A stretch of DNA of 64,000 bases, taken from assembly GCF_932526225.1 (NCBI RefSeq), contig NC_064041.1:6531042-6595041 (forward strand), in the 5' to 3' direction. Origin of the DNA: Nematostella vectensis (Eukaryota; Cnidaria; Anthozoa; Actiniaria; Edwardsiidae). Below the pieces are notes generated by a model. That model saw only the letters and a program-made list of their open reading frames with translations, did not search any database and had not been told where the DNA came from. Each line of letters opens with the position of its first letter. Position 1 is the first letter of the stretch. The position numbers and the translations under genes are program-made. Below are positions 42,841 through 56,600 of the stretch, one piece after another.

Positions 42841-44189
42841 TTAACCATACCCTTTAGCTGTTCAGAGGCGAAATGTTGTGATATTATTTTAACATAACAA
42901 ATAATATGATGAAGTGCAAACAACTGAACATCAACTGACTAAGTAAGATTGATTTAAAATTTATTAATTTTTAACGATAGAACAGCAGTGAACATGCAAA
43001 AATGAGCTATGTAAACACAGATTAACATACGAAAAAAAATTGAAGTTTATCACGAAACATAATAACGTGATAAAATATAAAGAATGTAATATAGAAAATG
43101 ATTTGGTTGAAGGGTTAAGAAATTGCAGTCACAATGTGCAAACACAACTTCGTCACCAAGATTTTATTTTATAAACGCAGACTATTTTGATTTTGGCTGG
43201 AGTGCATCCAAGGTGTATTTTATCAGCAACGCCTTTGTATTGCTAAATATGCGTGCTAACAGTGTTTTAAAAATCCTTGCAAAAACAATTTAAGGAAAAA
43301 CGAAATGGAAACTTTGATTGCGTGACAAAATTAGCGTGGCCGAATAACGTAAGCGCGTGACAGACTTGAACTTACCATAACCATATCATTGACATTTTAC
43401 ATCAACGCAAATACAATACAACAGCTGACAGGTAACAGTGAGAAAATAGGCATTGGTGCAGCACAAATTAACGGCGCTCATGCAATTAAATAGTGAAACC
43501 ATTAAAGTTATTGGCGTGAATCAGGTGCACATGTAACATGCTTCTTTTAAAAATCCTCTCAAGGGAATAAACATTTACCATGTTCCCCTTAGAATCTACA
43601 TATTTTGATCATTCTTTTTACTGCAAACAGAAGCCATTAGCGTACAGAAGAACATCCAAGAATTTTTGTGCAGACAAAAAATGGCTTGTAATTTTTCTCA
43701 GCGATTCATTGAATGCTATTTCGTCGTATTTCATGACTCGGGAGTTGTTATTGATTTTAATTATAGCGTTGTTGATTATAAAAAGGTGCTTATCAGATTT
43801 GTTCGGGCGTGTTGCGTGTTAGCCACTAAGCTAAATTGATTACACTGATAAACAGACGATAAAGCCTAGTACCACAATATAACAAAACCATAGCTTCCGC
43901 GTTAAAAAGGTTTGACAGCCCACCGCAAAATAGAACACTCAAATTAGGCAGATCTAACTCATTTAGCGGTGCGATTCGGAGAGTGTTCGGCTCCCATAAT
44001 TGAACAAGCCGAACACAGGCCGAGCGCCGGTAATTGTAAACTTGATCTAATGAAGATGGGAGCGCATCGAGACGAAAATCTGATTCAGAGAATGTAACGT
44101 TTCCTCTCGATGGCTGGCTAAGAAGGGAGAATGTTTGTGAAGAACTGCACCGGCTTTGACAATAGGGAGTGATTGTGTGCGAATAAATC

Positions 44190-47100
44190 ATGCCGGGGAA
44201 ACTCAAACGGCACGAATATGACTTGGTCGAGGAGGTTTATGATAGTAAGATACCGGTTCACAATGAAACTGCATTCGAGCACGGAATACGCTTCAAAGTT
44301 AAGGTAACTATCGTACTGATAACTTATTAATGCGGCGAAGAGGACGATGATAGCTCCCATATTTGTGCCAGTCGAGTATTCTCTATTCCGTCCCGAGAGG
44401 TGTAATTAATTTACACGCATAAGCGCGCGTTCAGGGTTATCGCCACATATAGCATTCAAAACGTAAACATAATTCTGTAGGGTTTAGCTTCGTGTGTGTG
44501 CGAGTGCTTGTTTATAATGTGCTCTTCTACAGTTTATAGGTACCAAGGAGATCTCAAAGCCAAATAGTAGGACGGAGATTGTGGCTGCGATGCGTAGAAT
44601 AAGGGTGAGTTATTGTAGATCGATTAATCGCTCGGAGTGTCAAGCCCCTGAGATGCAATGCATAACTCAAAACTTTCGCGCGCGCCTAGTCGCGTAGATA
44701 TAAACTTTCATTTCTAAAAAAAACCTTAAGGGTTTAACGTAATTAACCTGCTTTCATAAGCGAAAATTAAATTTATGTAAATTGAAATTGATTTCCCTAA
44801 GGTGTTTCGTGACCGGTGTTTTATTTTATCCAGCTTCCACCAAAATAACTATACTCTTTTGGGACTTTAACCTCGCCATACAAGTCCTTCCGTTCACCTA
44901 GAGATAGTATAAACCTACGGGGGTTTCTTATGATTGATGCTTTGTGGGTCAAATTAGGTCGTCTTAGTTTTAAATAAGAGTCAGCGAGAGTGATGCGTAC
45001 TCTCTTACCAGGAGTCAACATAAACTCCATAATTATAAAGGAGGTTCATGCACATACGAAAGTAAACTTAAAAAAACTTTCTCCTGTTTTTGTAAGCGTA
45101 CCGGTGATTGATGCATATTTGCAGGCAGCTATAATATTTTCTCAATGACACCTTTAGCAAGGCATTTTTCAATAAATTGTGTATATTATTGTCGAATGTT
45201 TCCTCTTTTGATAGTGGAAAACTAAATAAATATTATCATTCATAATTTTGTTTAAAAGTTGGAAAATTTACATTGGTGCCTTTCAATGCGTGAGTATACC
45301 GACTTTAATAATTTGGCATATAAATCCATAAAAAGTTAACTTTAAAATAAAAATATATAGCTATTATGACTTCTCTCTATTGGTGTGTTGATTGTTTTCT
45401 ATGATAATTTTTTAAATTAAAATTCAAACATTTACTTAGGCTTAAGACATGTTAAGAATATTCGTGTTTCACCAAATATGAATAATTTTAACAAAAGCAA
45501 TTAATTAATTTTTACATGAAGTTCTTTTCAAATGCACTACCGTAAATATGATTCTTTTATTTCACTACTTGAGAACACTCAATTAGGGTAAGGTAGAATC
45601 CTATTAGAATTCCTATTATAAAATTTCGGTGACAATCCTTTTTTAAAGTACTCAATTTGATTATTTATTTACTACATTAAAGTAGTGTTTGTGAAATTCC
45701 TTGGTTGTTTTAATGAATGACCTAAAGTTTGCAATCATTATGTTACCAAATCACACCTTTGAAGTTTGTAACCTTATCAATCATTTAGTGGCTAGATCTG
45801 TCATTGTTGTAGCTAACATTGGAGTAGGGATTCTGGAAACAGTGTATCTCTCAAGGGGGCAATACTGCTTATTGTGGTTGAATTAATTATTATTATTGGA
45901 AAAATGTGAAGTTGTGGAGTTTATCTGTTTTCCAACTTCTTAAGGCAGGCCAAAGGGGAAATAGATAGAAGAGGAAGTTTTTAATAAAATAAGGGGTGGG
46001 AAGGGGTGAAAGGGAAACAATTGGCAATTGGCATATTATGGTTGAGTGAGCTTATAAGGTAAAAATTAATTTATGACAATTCATTACTCCACATTCATAT
46101 TAATGTGGAATGATGTTAACCCATTGTTTTTGTATAGTATGAGTACAAGATCCAAGGTATAACAAAGAAGATTGTTGAGCTGTGTGTGGGTTTAGAGGGT
46201 GTCCACGTGTCCCACCTACAGACCAAGGGGAGCATGTTCCAGGTAATGTAAGCTTTTTATTTGATTGACCTCTCACTGGAAAATAATCTTACATTAACCA
46301 ACATTTGCTGGCCTTTTATTAGGCCCTTGCCACTGGCTGAACTGCCAGCTATTTTCCACTGAGTGTCGGATACTTTGTGAAAAAAAAGTTGATTTAAGTT
46401 TTATTTGAACTAATAAATTAAAATGATTTCCACACCCTACTTATCAATCTCCACTGCAAACTCTAAACCTAATGAAATCCCTGCATTTGGCAGAACACCA
46501 TCTCATAAAAAGAACCCTTCATCAGTACTTAGGAGAACTAGAACTAGACGTAACGGGTAAAAACTGCCCTTAGTTTAAGGGGTATGTACAATCACATCAA
46601 CTGCCACTCCTTTTGTTGACAAAAAACCTTGCTAGTACTGTATATCATGGGCATGAGAAGAATTCTTATGCTCTATTACAGCACTCAATTAAAATGCAAG
46701 AATGGTTAGGTCTGCAAGTGGACCTCTCGACAATATTAGGAAAGTGGGCAGGATAAAGGGACAATAGGAAAACTTTGAGACACAGTCACCCCCCTCCTGG
46801 TTATCTCCTTATATATTTAAATACTGTACATACTTTGGGGGGGGGCATGACACCTGGCCCCACACCCTGTTATGGCCCTGCACTGTTAAAACAGGATGGA
46901 TTTCCTGTGAAGTACAGTACCTGTTAGTAAGCATTTTTTCAAGTTGAAGATTAAATATCATTCTGCTTCGATGTCTGATATATTTAGCATAATATAGGTT
47001 AATTATTTTACCTGGAAGCTTTATTGATCAAAGATTTAGTTAATCTTGCACATCCAAGAGAATAATTCTTTACATTTTTTTTTTCAGAAAAAGAAGATGA

Positions 47101-50100
47101 AAGAAATAGTTGAAACAGAGGTGGCTACTTATCCTATTCACAAGTAAGGCTCAGGATCTTTGTTTGACTGAAAGTTTTTGGTTAAAAGCAGGTATTTGTA
47201 CCGTGCCACCTGGGGAAAAAGGGGACATAAAAGGGGGATAATGGCTGGTGGCAGGGGTGAGGGCGGGAGGGTAATTGTGGGATAAGTAAGTGGAGACAGT
47301 AAGTGGAGTTGGACTATAAGGAGTTTCTGGGATAGTGATGCAGTTGTTCTAACCATGGCTTATAAAGAGGACTCCTTTAGACTCTTTTAAAGCCAGCCCT
47401 AATGCCCGTTGGTCTTGTATTGGAAGTTTATTTTTGACAAATGAGAATATGTTGACAAGGCTCTACCTTTACATTGGCTGCTTATAAACTATGCCCAGCT
47501 GAAAGTGGGCCATTTCTCATAATAGGAGAATCATCAATATATTCCTTTTCCATATGATACCTATAATTGTGCAACCCCCCACCCCCCAGTCAATCATGTT
47601 TACATGCTTAAAAGGTCCCATAGATGTCTTAACAAACCTTCCCACTCAAAATCCTGGCTACAGACCTGGGTATACTATACCATGTTGGGAACTTTGTAAA
47701 AAATCCCTTGTTGAAATGTGCCCCAAAAAACAGAATGTTTATGCTACAGATTTTTTTAACCCTTGCAGAATATTTTATGTCTCACATGACTCCCAGGACC
47801 TTCAGATCTTTAGCTATATTGCCAAGGAGGAGGATATTTTCAAGTGCAGTGTGTTTAAGGCATCCAATAAGGTGACATTTACAATAATAATAATCTATAA
47901 TAATCTCTGGTATCACTTGAAAGCTTGAAAAGGTTCAGAAATCAATGCGTCACACTTGAATCACTAGATATATTCAAAATCTCTCAATGAAGAGCCATTA
48001 TGAACCTGAGTGAGTAACGTTGTGCTTTGACCAAGCATTCGTGAGTAAAGAAAAGTCGATCGCTGATACATTCATTAGAGTGACCAGGGCCCTTAACCCC
48101 TATTCCCAACCCCTCTGGCTATGGGCCCAGTGATGTAGCAAAATGGTACCCAACTGACCCCCTCAAATAACACATAATTGTACCGTTGGATGCTCAGTGT
48201 ATTAACATATTATTGGTTTATTGGGTGGGGATTAAGTTAGCAGAAGAAGGAAAGGAGTGTTTTAAAAAAGTATGTGAGAAAAAAATATTTGCTGATGACT
48301 AAGCTTATAATGACATTGCCAAATGATTAGGCAATAGGCAGGGGACTTGTGCTAAGATATCACATGACTTTTTGGCTGGCACACTAGAGTGTGCTCAGGC
48401 TTTTAGCGACAAAATAACAGCAACAAAAAGAAACTTTTTAAAGTTTTTTTTTGTCGTTCTTTGGTTTGACGGGCGCAGTCATTTCTGATTTTTTTCTTTG
48501 ATTATTTTGTTTTGAATTTGCCACCCAGAAAGGTCACGTGATCTTTTAGCGCAAGTCCATCATTATAAGACTTTGACAATGGCTGACCATTAACGGATCA
48601 CTAACCATTCCCACCTATTTTCTAGAGCCAGGCAGTGCACATAGTGAGGACGATTGGTCAAGCATTTGAAGTGTAACCATTCCCACCTATTTTCTAGAGC
48701 CAGGCAGTGCACATAGTGAGGACGATTGGTCAAGCATTTGAAGTGTGTCACAAACGAACAACAACAGAAGCAGGATCAAAACCGAGAGAGAGTGACACAG
48801 CCCCGGACAAACAAGGTGACAGAGAGAGCCCAACTTTTTCGACTTATGCACCAGGCAGTTGAAACCACGGCACTCCGACCCCGGGGAAAGTAACATTCAT
48901 CTGATGTTAAATGCTCGTTACTTTCCCGGCTACCGGGGCCTGTGACGCTGTTAAAACCCCCGGGTCATAGCCCCGGTGTGTTCCCATAACGACCCACTAT
49001 AGAAAGCCATACTTCAATTGTACACAGGGTCCGCGGAGCATGTTGAAAAGTAGGGGGCTGACAATTGAGTTGTTTAGTCTTTCTATTTAATTTTTTCTTT
49101 CTTTAAGCGGTGCGGCGTTCCCCTCCTCCCAGCCCCTCCCCCTCCGCGGTGCCTAAGAATAACCCCGCTCCACTCATTGGAGCTCGACCATATTGAGCCA
49201 CAGGAAGCTCACCTCAATCCAGTCATAAGACTTCAATATTGGACGAAATATTGAACATGGCAATTTGAAATCTGTTACAGAACATGATGGCACTGTGGAC
49301 GAAGTAACTAATACATCTCCGAACAAAAATAAACACAACACGGACAGCACGTCTACGTCACATGAATCACATAACGTGAGTTGAAAAAATCATACAGTCA
49401 TAAGCTACCACGTGTCTCGTGACATAGACTCTAGCAAGTTGCCAACTCGACCCCGGGGTCTTCTGGGTTAAATTACTCAGAAGACCCATGGGGTCAAGGT
49501 TATAGACAAGTTGGACATGCTTGTCTTCGCTTTTCCCTAAAGCCCATTTGCACCACAGGGAGTCCGAAATTAAATCCGTATGATTAGAAGAAATTTACAA
49601 GCGTGCGTGCGGTGGATTCAAAAAAAATAAATCAACTCTCGTCAGAGCCCCTTACCATTTCTACCTTGTGTGGATTTGTGTTCCCGAAACATAAATTCGC
49701 TGCATAAGAGGGCTCTAGCATTGTTAACAGAGTAGACAGACGATAGGTGTTGGGGTCATCTTGCCTCTCTTTTCTCCTTCCAGGCGATATTAGATGGCAG
49801 TTGGAAAGATGAGGACGAAGGATCCGTCGGGCTCTCAGTAGAAAAACTCAGGCAAATCTTCCATCAACAAGTTGATCATTACAGACAAGAACTTGCAGCA
49901 GCGAAACTACAAACCAACCTACTGAATGATAAGCTAACGGCGGAAACGACCGCCAGGATTGAGGCCCAGGTAAGCCATACCCCCCCCCCTCATTTATCAG
50001 GTGACCAATAATAGGGTGTGCGCACAGCATATTCAACCACGCGTTGCTTTGGAGATGGTTCCCATATAGTCCCCAAACGCTATGTCACGTAATGGTCCCT

Positions 50101-51329
50101 GTTTAGCAAAAATTGCGTCGATTCACGGCGACGGCTTTAAAATTTATCGCAGGTTATTCCGGTATACTTCGTGCAAAATTTATTACTTATCATAATACTT
50201 ATGTCAATGGGTTTGTCTTCCAAACACACGATAAACGAAACGGTTGGCCCTTCATTTTCAGAAACAAGTGGAGGCGGTCTTGAAGCAGAACAAAGAACTG
50301 ATCTCTACCGTCCAACAACTAGTCTCTCAGGTCCACTCCCTTCATGCGCAACGTAACACAAGGAGTCCAAACTCGCCGGGAATAGTGCTTGCGCACAGTA
50401 ACACGTCTTCACTTGCATCAACTCCCATTATGCAGCCGCGGCGTATGGAATCTGGTATGTTACATCATTAGGCCATTTTACGTGTGTTCCCATTATAGGT
50501 TGCGCATGCGCATCAGTTCGCATCAAGTCAGGCTAGTTCTCTTTATCTACTAATATTTTTATCGTCCTACGCCATTTGCCTCACGCATAAATAAAGCGTG
50601 TTGGGGGTCTGTTACCGAGAAAATTATTTCTTAAGTCCTTCACAATTGTCTGCTAAACCCCCTACCCCCCTCCCCCCGTCACTAACTATCACATAAACAG
50701 TTATTAAGGAATCTGTACTGTCATATGGCTGTGCATCCTCTTTAGTATATTCTCCTACGTAATCAGAGCTCAAACGCGTAGCGTGACAGAGGTCAGAACA
50801 ATTGAAGATTTGCTAATCTAGCAAATCTTGGCTCCTGCATGACTTCAATCGAATGACCGGCAATACTTAAGAACGCAGGCCTTTTGTACGTTATATTCTG
50901 TAATCTATTATGTCTTTCAATTGAACAGGTCTCTTGAGAAGAAACTTAGGCGAACCAACGTTACCGCACATACCGCCTCCCGCCGCCAGTCCCGCTCATT
51001 CCCGAAAACACAGCAACGCAAGCTCATCCTCTCTCACTTCCGGTGGCATTCGACCTAGTAACCAGACCTCCCTTCAAAACACGACCAGCACATCCGATCT
51101 TGAGATATCACAAGCGAAACGCGACCCTCCCCCCCAAGAATTCTTTCAATTCGTCTTTGACAGTTCCGTAAATTCGGACTACTTCGTGGCAGCCGAGCCC
51201 GCGAATACATCGCCCAATGTGTCTGAGCATGCGCAGTGGCCTATTGGCTCATCGGCTTCTACCATGGCAACGCCAAATAGCACGCCTGAGAGACAAGATA
51301 AGAAAAAGACGGCCCTCAATGGGACATGA
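44190..51329 (+). CDS. NOS1AP: NOS1AP/CAPON-like PTB-domain adaptor
   Basis: Exons: 44190-44303, 44533-44604, 46138-46242, 47088-47143, 47769-47871, 48698-48815, 49281-49375, 49784-49969, 50262-50454, 50929-51329; they join in frame to 480 residues. The N terminus ([16 protein letters not shown]), [34 protein letters not shown] and [17 protein letters not shown] form the PTB domain (about 25-170) typical of NOS1AP rather than of Dab or Numb. A coiled coil follows (about 235-310; [20 protein letters not shown]). The C-terminal 130 residues are Ser/Pro-rich. In vertebrates the extreme C terminus binds the nNOS PDZ domain; here the protein ends ALNGT, which is not such a ligand. It acts as a cytoplasmic scaffold linking membrane cues to polarity or NO signalling in known animals. 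The PTB exon's acceptor is duplicated (see 48602-48745). Confidence 0.92.
48602..48745 (+). repeat. 72-bp tandem duplication of a PTB exon start with its acceptor
   Basis: TAACCATTCCCACCTATTTT, CTAG and 48 exonic bases (AGCCAGGCAGTGCACATAGT..) occur twice, period 72. The first copy (exon start 48626) runs into TAA after GAAGTG; the second (48698) continues with TGTCACAAA and keeps the PTB domain. So only the second acceptor gives the full protein. Confidence 0.92.
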
Positions 51330-51762
51330 TGTATAGAGCTGTAAAAATAGAAATGATTGATTTAAGGAAGATTTTTATGAATTTATTATATGCCTACTGT
51401 GCAGAACTTAGGGCTTATTTTCAACACATTTTTAATGAGCGTATCGTTACTCACAAACATATAGTAAAATTTATCTTTCAGCACTTCGGTTCGAGGTCAA
51501 TTTTCTTACTGTAGTTTTCAATGCTCTGCGAACCCTCGCTGATGTTTTCCAAGAGCCTGGCTTCCGTCATTCAAGGTCCTTGCAGCGTTTTCTTGGCTAG
51601 CACTGAAATGGTTTCCAATAATGCCATCTCTCCACAAGTATAGGTGACCAAAAGAGATGTAATTCCGTTAGTTTGAATACGGGAAGCCAGAAAGCGGTTT
51701 AGCAGTTTAAAAACTATTGATGAGAGACCGCAGAACATTGAAAATCACAGTAGATAAAGAGC

Positions 51763-51851
51763 TAGCCTACTTGTTATCCAAGATGGCGGCCGTGGTATGC
51801 GAACTTCGTGTTTTCGTGCCGGAAAAACTATTAAAGCCTACAAGTAGGCTA
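51763..51851. mobile_element. Deleted copy of the TAGCCTAC foldback family
   Basis: TAGCCTACTTGTTATCCAAG at the left, GTGGTATGCGAACTTCGTGT inside and GCCTACAAGTAGGCTA at the right match the longer copy at 52192-52374; one half of the foldback is missing. Confidence 0.65.
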
Positions 51852-52191
51852 ATGAAGAGAATGAAAGATACGCCCCTCTGTAACTAATTTAACGGCAGGA
51901 AAAAAGCTCACTAAAATTCTACCAGGTCGGTGGAATTTCCCAATGTCTATAAGTTCGTTCGAAGAAAAATTTCCCACCAGATCAGATTATAGCAGGGAAG
52001 CGAAGAAGGTACCAGGAGGCAAAAATTCCACCAGGTAGGGTGGTGGTGGCGGACCGCACCAGGTCGGCTTCCACCAGGTCAGTGGTAGAATGGAGTAAAG
52101 ATGGAATACCAAGCACAAATTACTGCAAATTGGATTCTTTCTCACATTTTTTTTTTTGCTTGGATGACAATATAGCGGATGACAGAGACTC

Positions 52192-52374
52192 TAGCCTACC
52201 TGCAGGCTTTGATAGTTTTCTGGCACGAAAACCCCGTAAACACAGAGTTTGCAGATCACTGCCGCCATCTTGGATTATGCGCGCCGCGGGGGAGGGGGAG
52301 GGCGCCGTGGTATGCGAACTCCGTGTTTACGGAGTTTTCGTGCCGAAAACCTATCAAAGCCTATAGGTAGGCTA
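52192..52374. mobile_element. 183-bp foldback with TAGCCTACCTG ends
   Basis: TAGCCTACCTGCAGGCTTTG, ATAGTTTTC and GGCACGAAAAC at the left are matched inverted by GTTTTCGTGCCGAAAACCTA and TCAAAGCCTATAGGTAGGCTA at the right. Arms are about 60 bp. The centre is GC-rich with GCCGCCATCTTGG. Confidence 0.75.
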
Positions 52375-52919
52375 CAGAAAGAGCTAGATACTTTTTTTTG
52401 CATGTTACAGATGTAATCCAACTTCGTTCTACCCGAATGTAATGTTTTCTTTTATATATATATAATTTCTTGCTATAATTCTTGTTTTAATCATTCGACC
52501 TTTTTTAGGGTAGTATCTATTCCCCCCTTTGCCTTGATTCCATTGAGTGATTATAAGTTAAAACAAAATTATTATAAGTATTGTATAAAATACATTGATA
52601 TAAAAACCCTAATGTAAATTATTAATGATATTCAAATCATAAAAAAATATTGAGATATTATTAAGACAATTTCGAATGATTTGGAATTTTACTAAATGTA
52701 AATAGACTAAAATCATTAGCTCTGTGTTTATTTTAACTGTGTTTCTTTCGTCAGAGAATTCTGATAAAGACCGCAGTTGAGACGAACTTTTATTTGCTTT
52801 ATCGGACGGGCGTAAAAAACACACAAACGTAAAATAAAAATGTAACAAAATACCATTCTCGACATCTTAGTTTTCCTTGATGTCATGAAATTCGTCATGA
52901 ATAAAACAATAAGGAAATC

Positions 52920-53290
52920 TTGTATGGATTTTACAATACACTCTTTTTTATAAGACAGTCTAATTTTCAGTTAAGGCTAAGCCGTTCTTATTTTTTTGGG
53001 ACATTTTAAGGCTGAATTCCTCTTAAATTTTAGTGTATATAAGCATATTATACCCAAGGAATTATTACGAAGAGAATTACACCAATGATCAATACCAATA
53101 ATAAGGTTACTATGCACACAATTTGATTTTGCATTTTAGAGCGCATCAGGACTAAAAAAAATTTCTGCTATCTGTCATTTTCTTAGCATGTTCTTAACAT
53201 TTGGTGAAATCTCAGGCTGGACGTTCTTTTTAAAAAAGGTTCTTATATTTATATAAAAAAAGTGTATTTGCTTGTCACGCTGGGCTGGAT
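52920..53290. repeat. Interspersed repeat, inverted relative to 21780-21960
   Basis: CACAATTTGATTTTGCATTT, GCATCAGGACTAAAA, GCATGTTCTTAA and CTCAGGCTGGACGTTCTTTT are the reverse complement of sequence inside the hAT-like MITE at 21761-22062. The left part matches 42740-42840. Confidence 0.7.
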
Positions 53291-53490
53291 TTCGGGACTA
53301 ACTTCTACAGTTCTAAAAGCAGCAGAGTCTGACTACAGACCACAAATTGTGCTTTTCAAACCGAGTACAATGAATAAACCTGCCCTTAAAAGCTTAAAAG
53401 ATTAAGCGAGTCCGTGAAACAAAGCCGAACTTTCCCAGAGGATTCTTTGAGCCCTAATTAATGACGCTTATTTAATAAGATAATGTTTTG

Positions 53491-53498
53491 TGACGTCA
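53491..53498. promoter_or_regulatory. CRE (TGACGTCA) upstream of the CIMIP2-like gene
   Basis: A perfect palindromic octamer 128 bp before the chosen start codon. Likely promoter-proximal; factor binding is inferred. Confidence 0.35.
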
Positions 53499-53625
53499 CT
53501 TGAGGGTATTGTGTTACGCTTTAATGATTGTGCAGTCTGCAAGGCTGAGCCTGGAGACCACGACTCGGAAAGCAAAACAGTCCATCGAAGAAGCAGTGAC
53601 CTTCCTCTCTGACAAAGCTTACAAA

Positions 53626-56600
53626 ATGAGTAAGAAAAAATCTACATTAATGACGCCAGATCCATACCACATTCCCGGGTAAGTAAAGGAAAAACTAGTA
53701 AGAAATAATCGCTGAGCTTCAAACAATTACAAAGTGTTTTATTGGAGCTAAGTGATATCATATCAGAGACCTTCGTTCAATGTAGTAACTTCATAATTTC
53801 CGGGCTTTTTCTTGTACAGGTATTGTGGTTACTGTCCCCAGTTTAAATACCAAATAGGAGAAACTTTTGGTAGAACGACATCTTGTCTTTTGACGGACAA
53901 CAGTGTGGCATACTCGGGGAAGCCTGTACTCTCCGATATCGAACCCCAAGTTCCTCCTAAAGCTGACACAAGAAGGGATACCATCAAAAACCGAGCAATC
54001 AGTCTTGGGGATCAGAAACTAACGGACCAAATGGTCCCTGGATACACTGGTAAGAAAGCGTTTTGAGTTGAAGCACGCGGTCTCGAATGAATGCTATTAT
54101 GGCGATAAACTCTAGATTTAGATGCTTTACCGTAATCTTTTAAAGAAAGCTATGTTTACTTTGGAGCTTTTATGATTCCTTTCTCATAACCACTAAAGCA
54201 CAACCCTATTATCCATTCCTAAAAACTGATAAAGAGCATTCTATTTTTCGCGCTGTGTAATACGAGTTCTAGAATTTGTTCTTTCGCGCGACTTTGCCTC
54301 TAATTTCGCGCACGGTATTGTACAATAAATGTGGATTTTAAGGTGTTTATTGAATCGACACCCTTATAATCTCCAAAGGCGAGTTTCCAGCAATGTTGTT
54401 GCCTTACAGTATTCTTTTCTCTCTTCAAACCCCTTAGAAGAGCGTGTTTTAGCATCAAACTCGTGGCTCGTTTAAGTTTACGTTTCGTTACCAAGGGAGC
54501 AAGAAATTAGTGTTACTTCTATTGTTGACATAAATTCCGCTAATGACCTCAAATTGAACTTTCCCTTCATCGACGCGGCGAGCTTTATTTGCTAAAAAAA
54601 ATATATAGTATGGACGCCTCCGTGCGAAAATACATAGAATGAAAACCCATGTTTACCTTGCTCAAATACTGTTGTTCTTGAAAATTTAAGTCATAAATTT
54701 ATTTCGCGGAAAGGCAATGAATCTTCTTGCGTGAGCTATTGTAAAAATCTCTACAAGCGTGCGTAAACTTGTCGTTGAGTAGAAAGCTTCACAATTCATG
54801 CACCATTATTCATTTGACAAATGTCACGGCTTTTATATTGAAAATAAATGGCACTGCTCTGCTCTTGTGTGAAGCGTGCACCTTTCTAGCGTAAAGCACG
54901 ACATATTTATTGGTTTAAGTCGTGGTGTATTTTCCGTTCTAAATAATTTCTCCGTGGCTTCATAATGGATTTTTATAGTTATCGTGTTGTATCTTGGTTC
55001 ATATAGAATATGAGAACGCACAGATAAGCATGATAAGGAAAGAAAAGAAAGTTATTCAGAATTCAGCGACGTAAATAAACACGCGTTATCTCGTGACTTT
55101 GATCGTATATGTTATATCAATATGGGTGGTTAATTTCACGATTTTTTTTGTTTTAGTTTCTGGTAAAATAAATAGTTTTCTATTGTATTTTACGTGGTTT
55201 ACTTCTATGCGCACACTCTTACATATCACCTAGGCAAGAGAGATCATACCCCATTACGATACTATATAGGAAATCATGAACTATTTCTAATAACTTCCTG
55301 AATTAAAAAGCGTATAAAATAATATCTTTATTTTATAATGTTATTTTTAGGGTACATCCCGAAAGCGGAGCATTACTATGGCAACTCGTACGCCGAAACC
55401 TCCCGAAGCGCGATCGCCGACTTCCACCAAAACCAACTAAAACACCGACAGAAGGCAATTAATCTCCGAACGATAACCGAGATACAACGAGGCAAACAAG
55501 TCCTCCCCGAACTCATCACGAGCGATACCCGAACGCTATCGAAGTTCCAGGTCCCTTTGAAAGCGATTGCAGACAAGCCGAAGATGTATTACTCAAAGAA
55601 GGCCCCTCAGCATTCGTTATCACCTCTTGCCCTTAGCAACGACAACCCGAAGAAGCATCACAAGTCCGGGTATTCAGGATTTGTGCCCCGGTACCGGGGA
55701 CTGATGGGCGAAGGATATCCGGTGCTAACAAACAAGGCTTTAATCGCGTTCTCTTCGAATATGGAGAATATGAAGAAAATCAAAGACTTTCCGGTTACAA
55801 TCGAGAGACCGGAAGTGAGATTGGTGGACACGAGACCGATATATCCCAAGAACAACACTGGACTGGTGCCTCACTTCACGGGTCACGTGCCAGGTATAGT
55901 GCGCATGTTCAATTGTTTGAATAGAGTAGAAGGATTGGTAAAAGCGCTCAAACTCCTACAACACGAGCTCTGTGTGGTTTTCATTAACCTAAAAAGTGAT
56001 AGTCAAAGGGTAATATTTAATAAAACACAAAAGCGAACAATAAAATGAGATCACGATAAAGATAAAGTGTAATACGCTAAAGTGTAGTTCACGGGTTAAT
56101 GAAAATCATTCTAACTTGAATGCCTCGCTAACCCAAGCTAACTTTGAGTCTCCTTGTAGGGGCGGGTCTCACTTTGCGCTAAAGGGGGGTTTTAGCTCAG
56201 TGGCAAAGGGGGAAGGGGGAATTTTTTTGTTACATATGGCTTTTTGGCAGCCCCAAGGGAGGGTTGGCGGGGGGGGTTAAACCCTCCCTTAGATCAGCTA
56301 CTGCCTTGGGTTGTTTCTACTCGGATTAAATTCTCTCTTTTCGTCTCCCCTTGGCATTGTGATATCTATTCTCTTCGTTCCCACTTTTTGTCCTTTCAAG
56401 TTTACTTTAATAATTCGTTTATTTTCCATACGCTTTCACTCGCGTTACAGGGGCTTATAAGTCTCATAATCTATTATTGCTGGCTGGCGGTAACGCCTTC
56501 TGGGTATTTTAATAAAGGGGGGGGAGTCTTGAAAGAACTCATACAAGGCTGCCCCTATTTTTGGCCTCTCATTATACACCTTAACTTAAAGAAATTGTCT

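Larger units (their letters stand above)
39242..44189. other. Long region without a recognised gene (probably holds the TMC 5' exons)
   Basis: The TMC exon at 39241 starts in mid-codon, so at least one more 5' exon must lie here, but I could not choose one. Short ORFs are not convincing. The region holds a GTGTGAC microsatellite (42060-42165), telomere-like CCCTAA units (41713-41738) and a dispersed repeat (42740-42840). Confidence 0.5.
51330..53625. other. Intergenic, repeat-rich
   Basis: Contains two related foldback elements, a CCACCAGGTCGG-rich patch (51920-52085) and a dispersed repeat (52920-53290). No gene seen. Confidence 0.55.

Noticed and set aside
44821-45030. 69-residue minus frame in NOS1AP intron 2
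   Set aside because: No domain and no conserved splice structure; likely chance.
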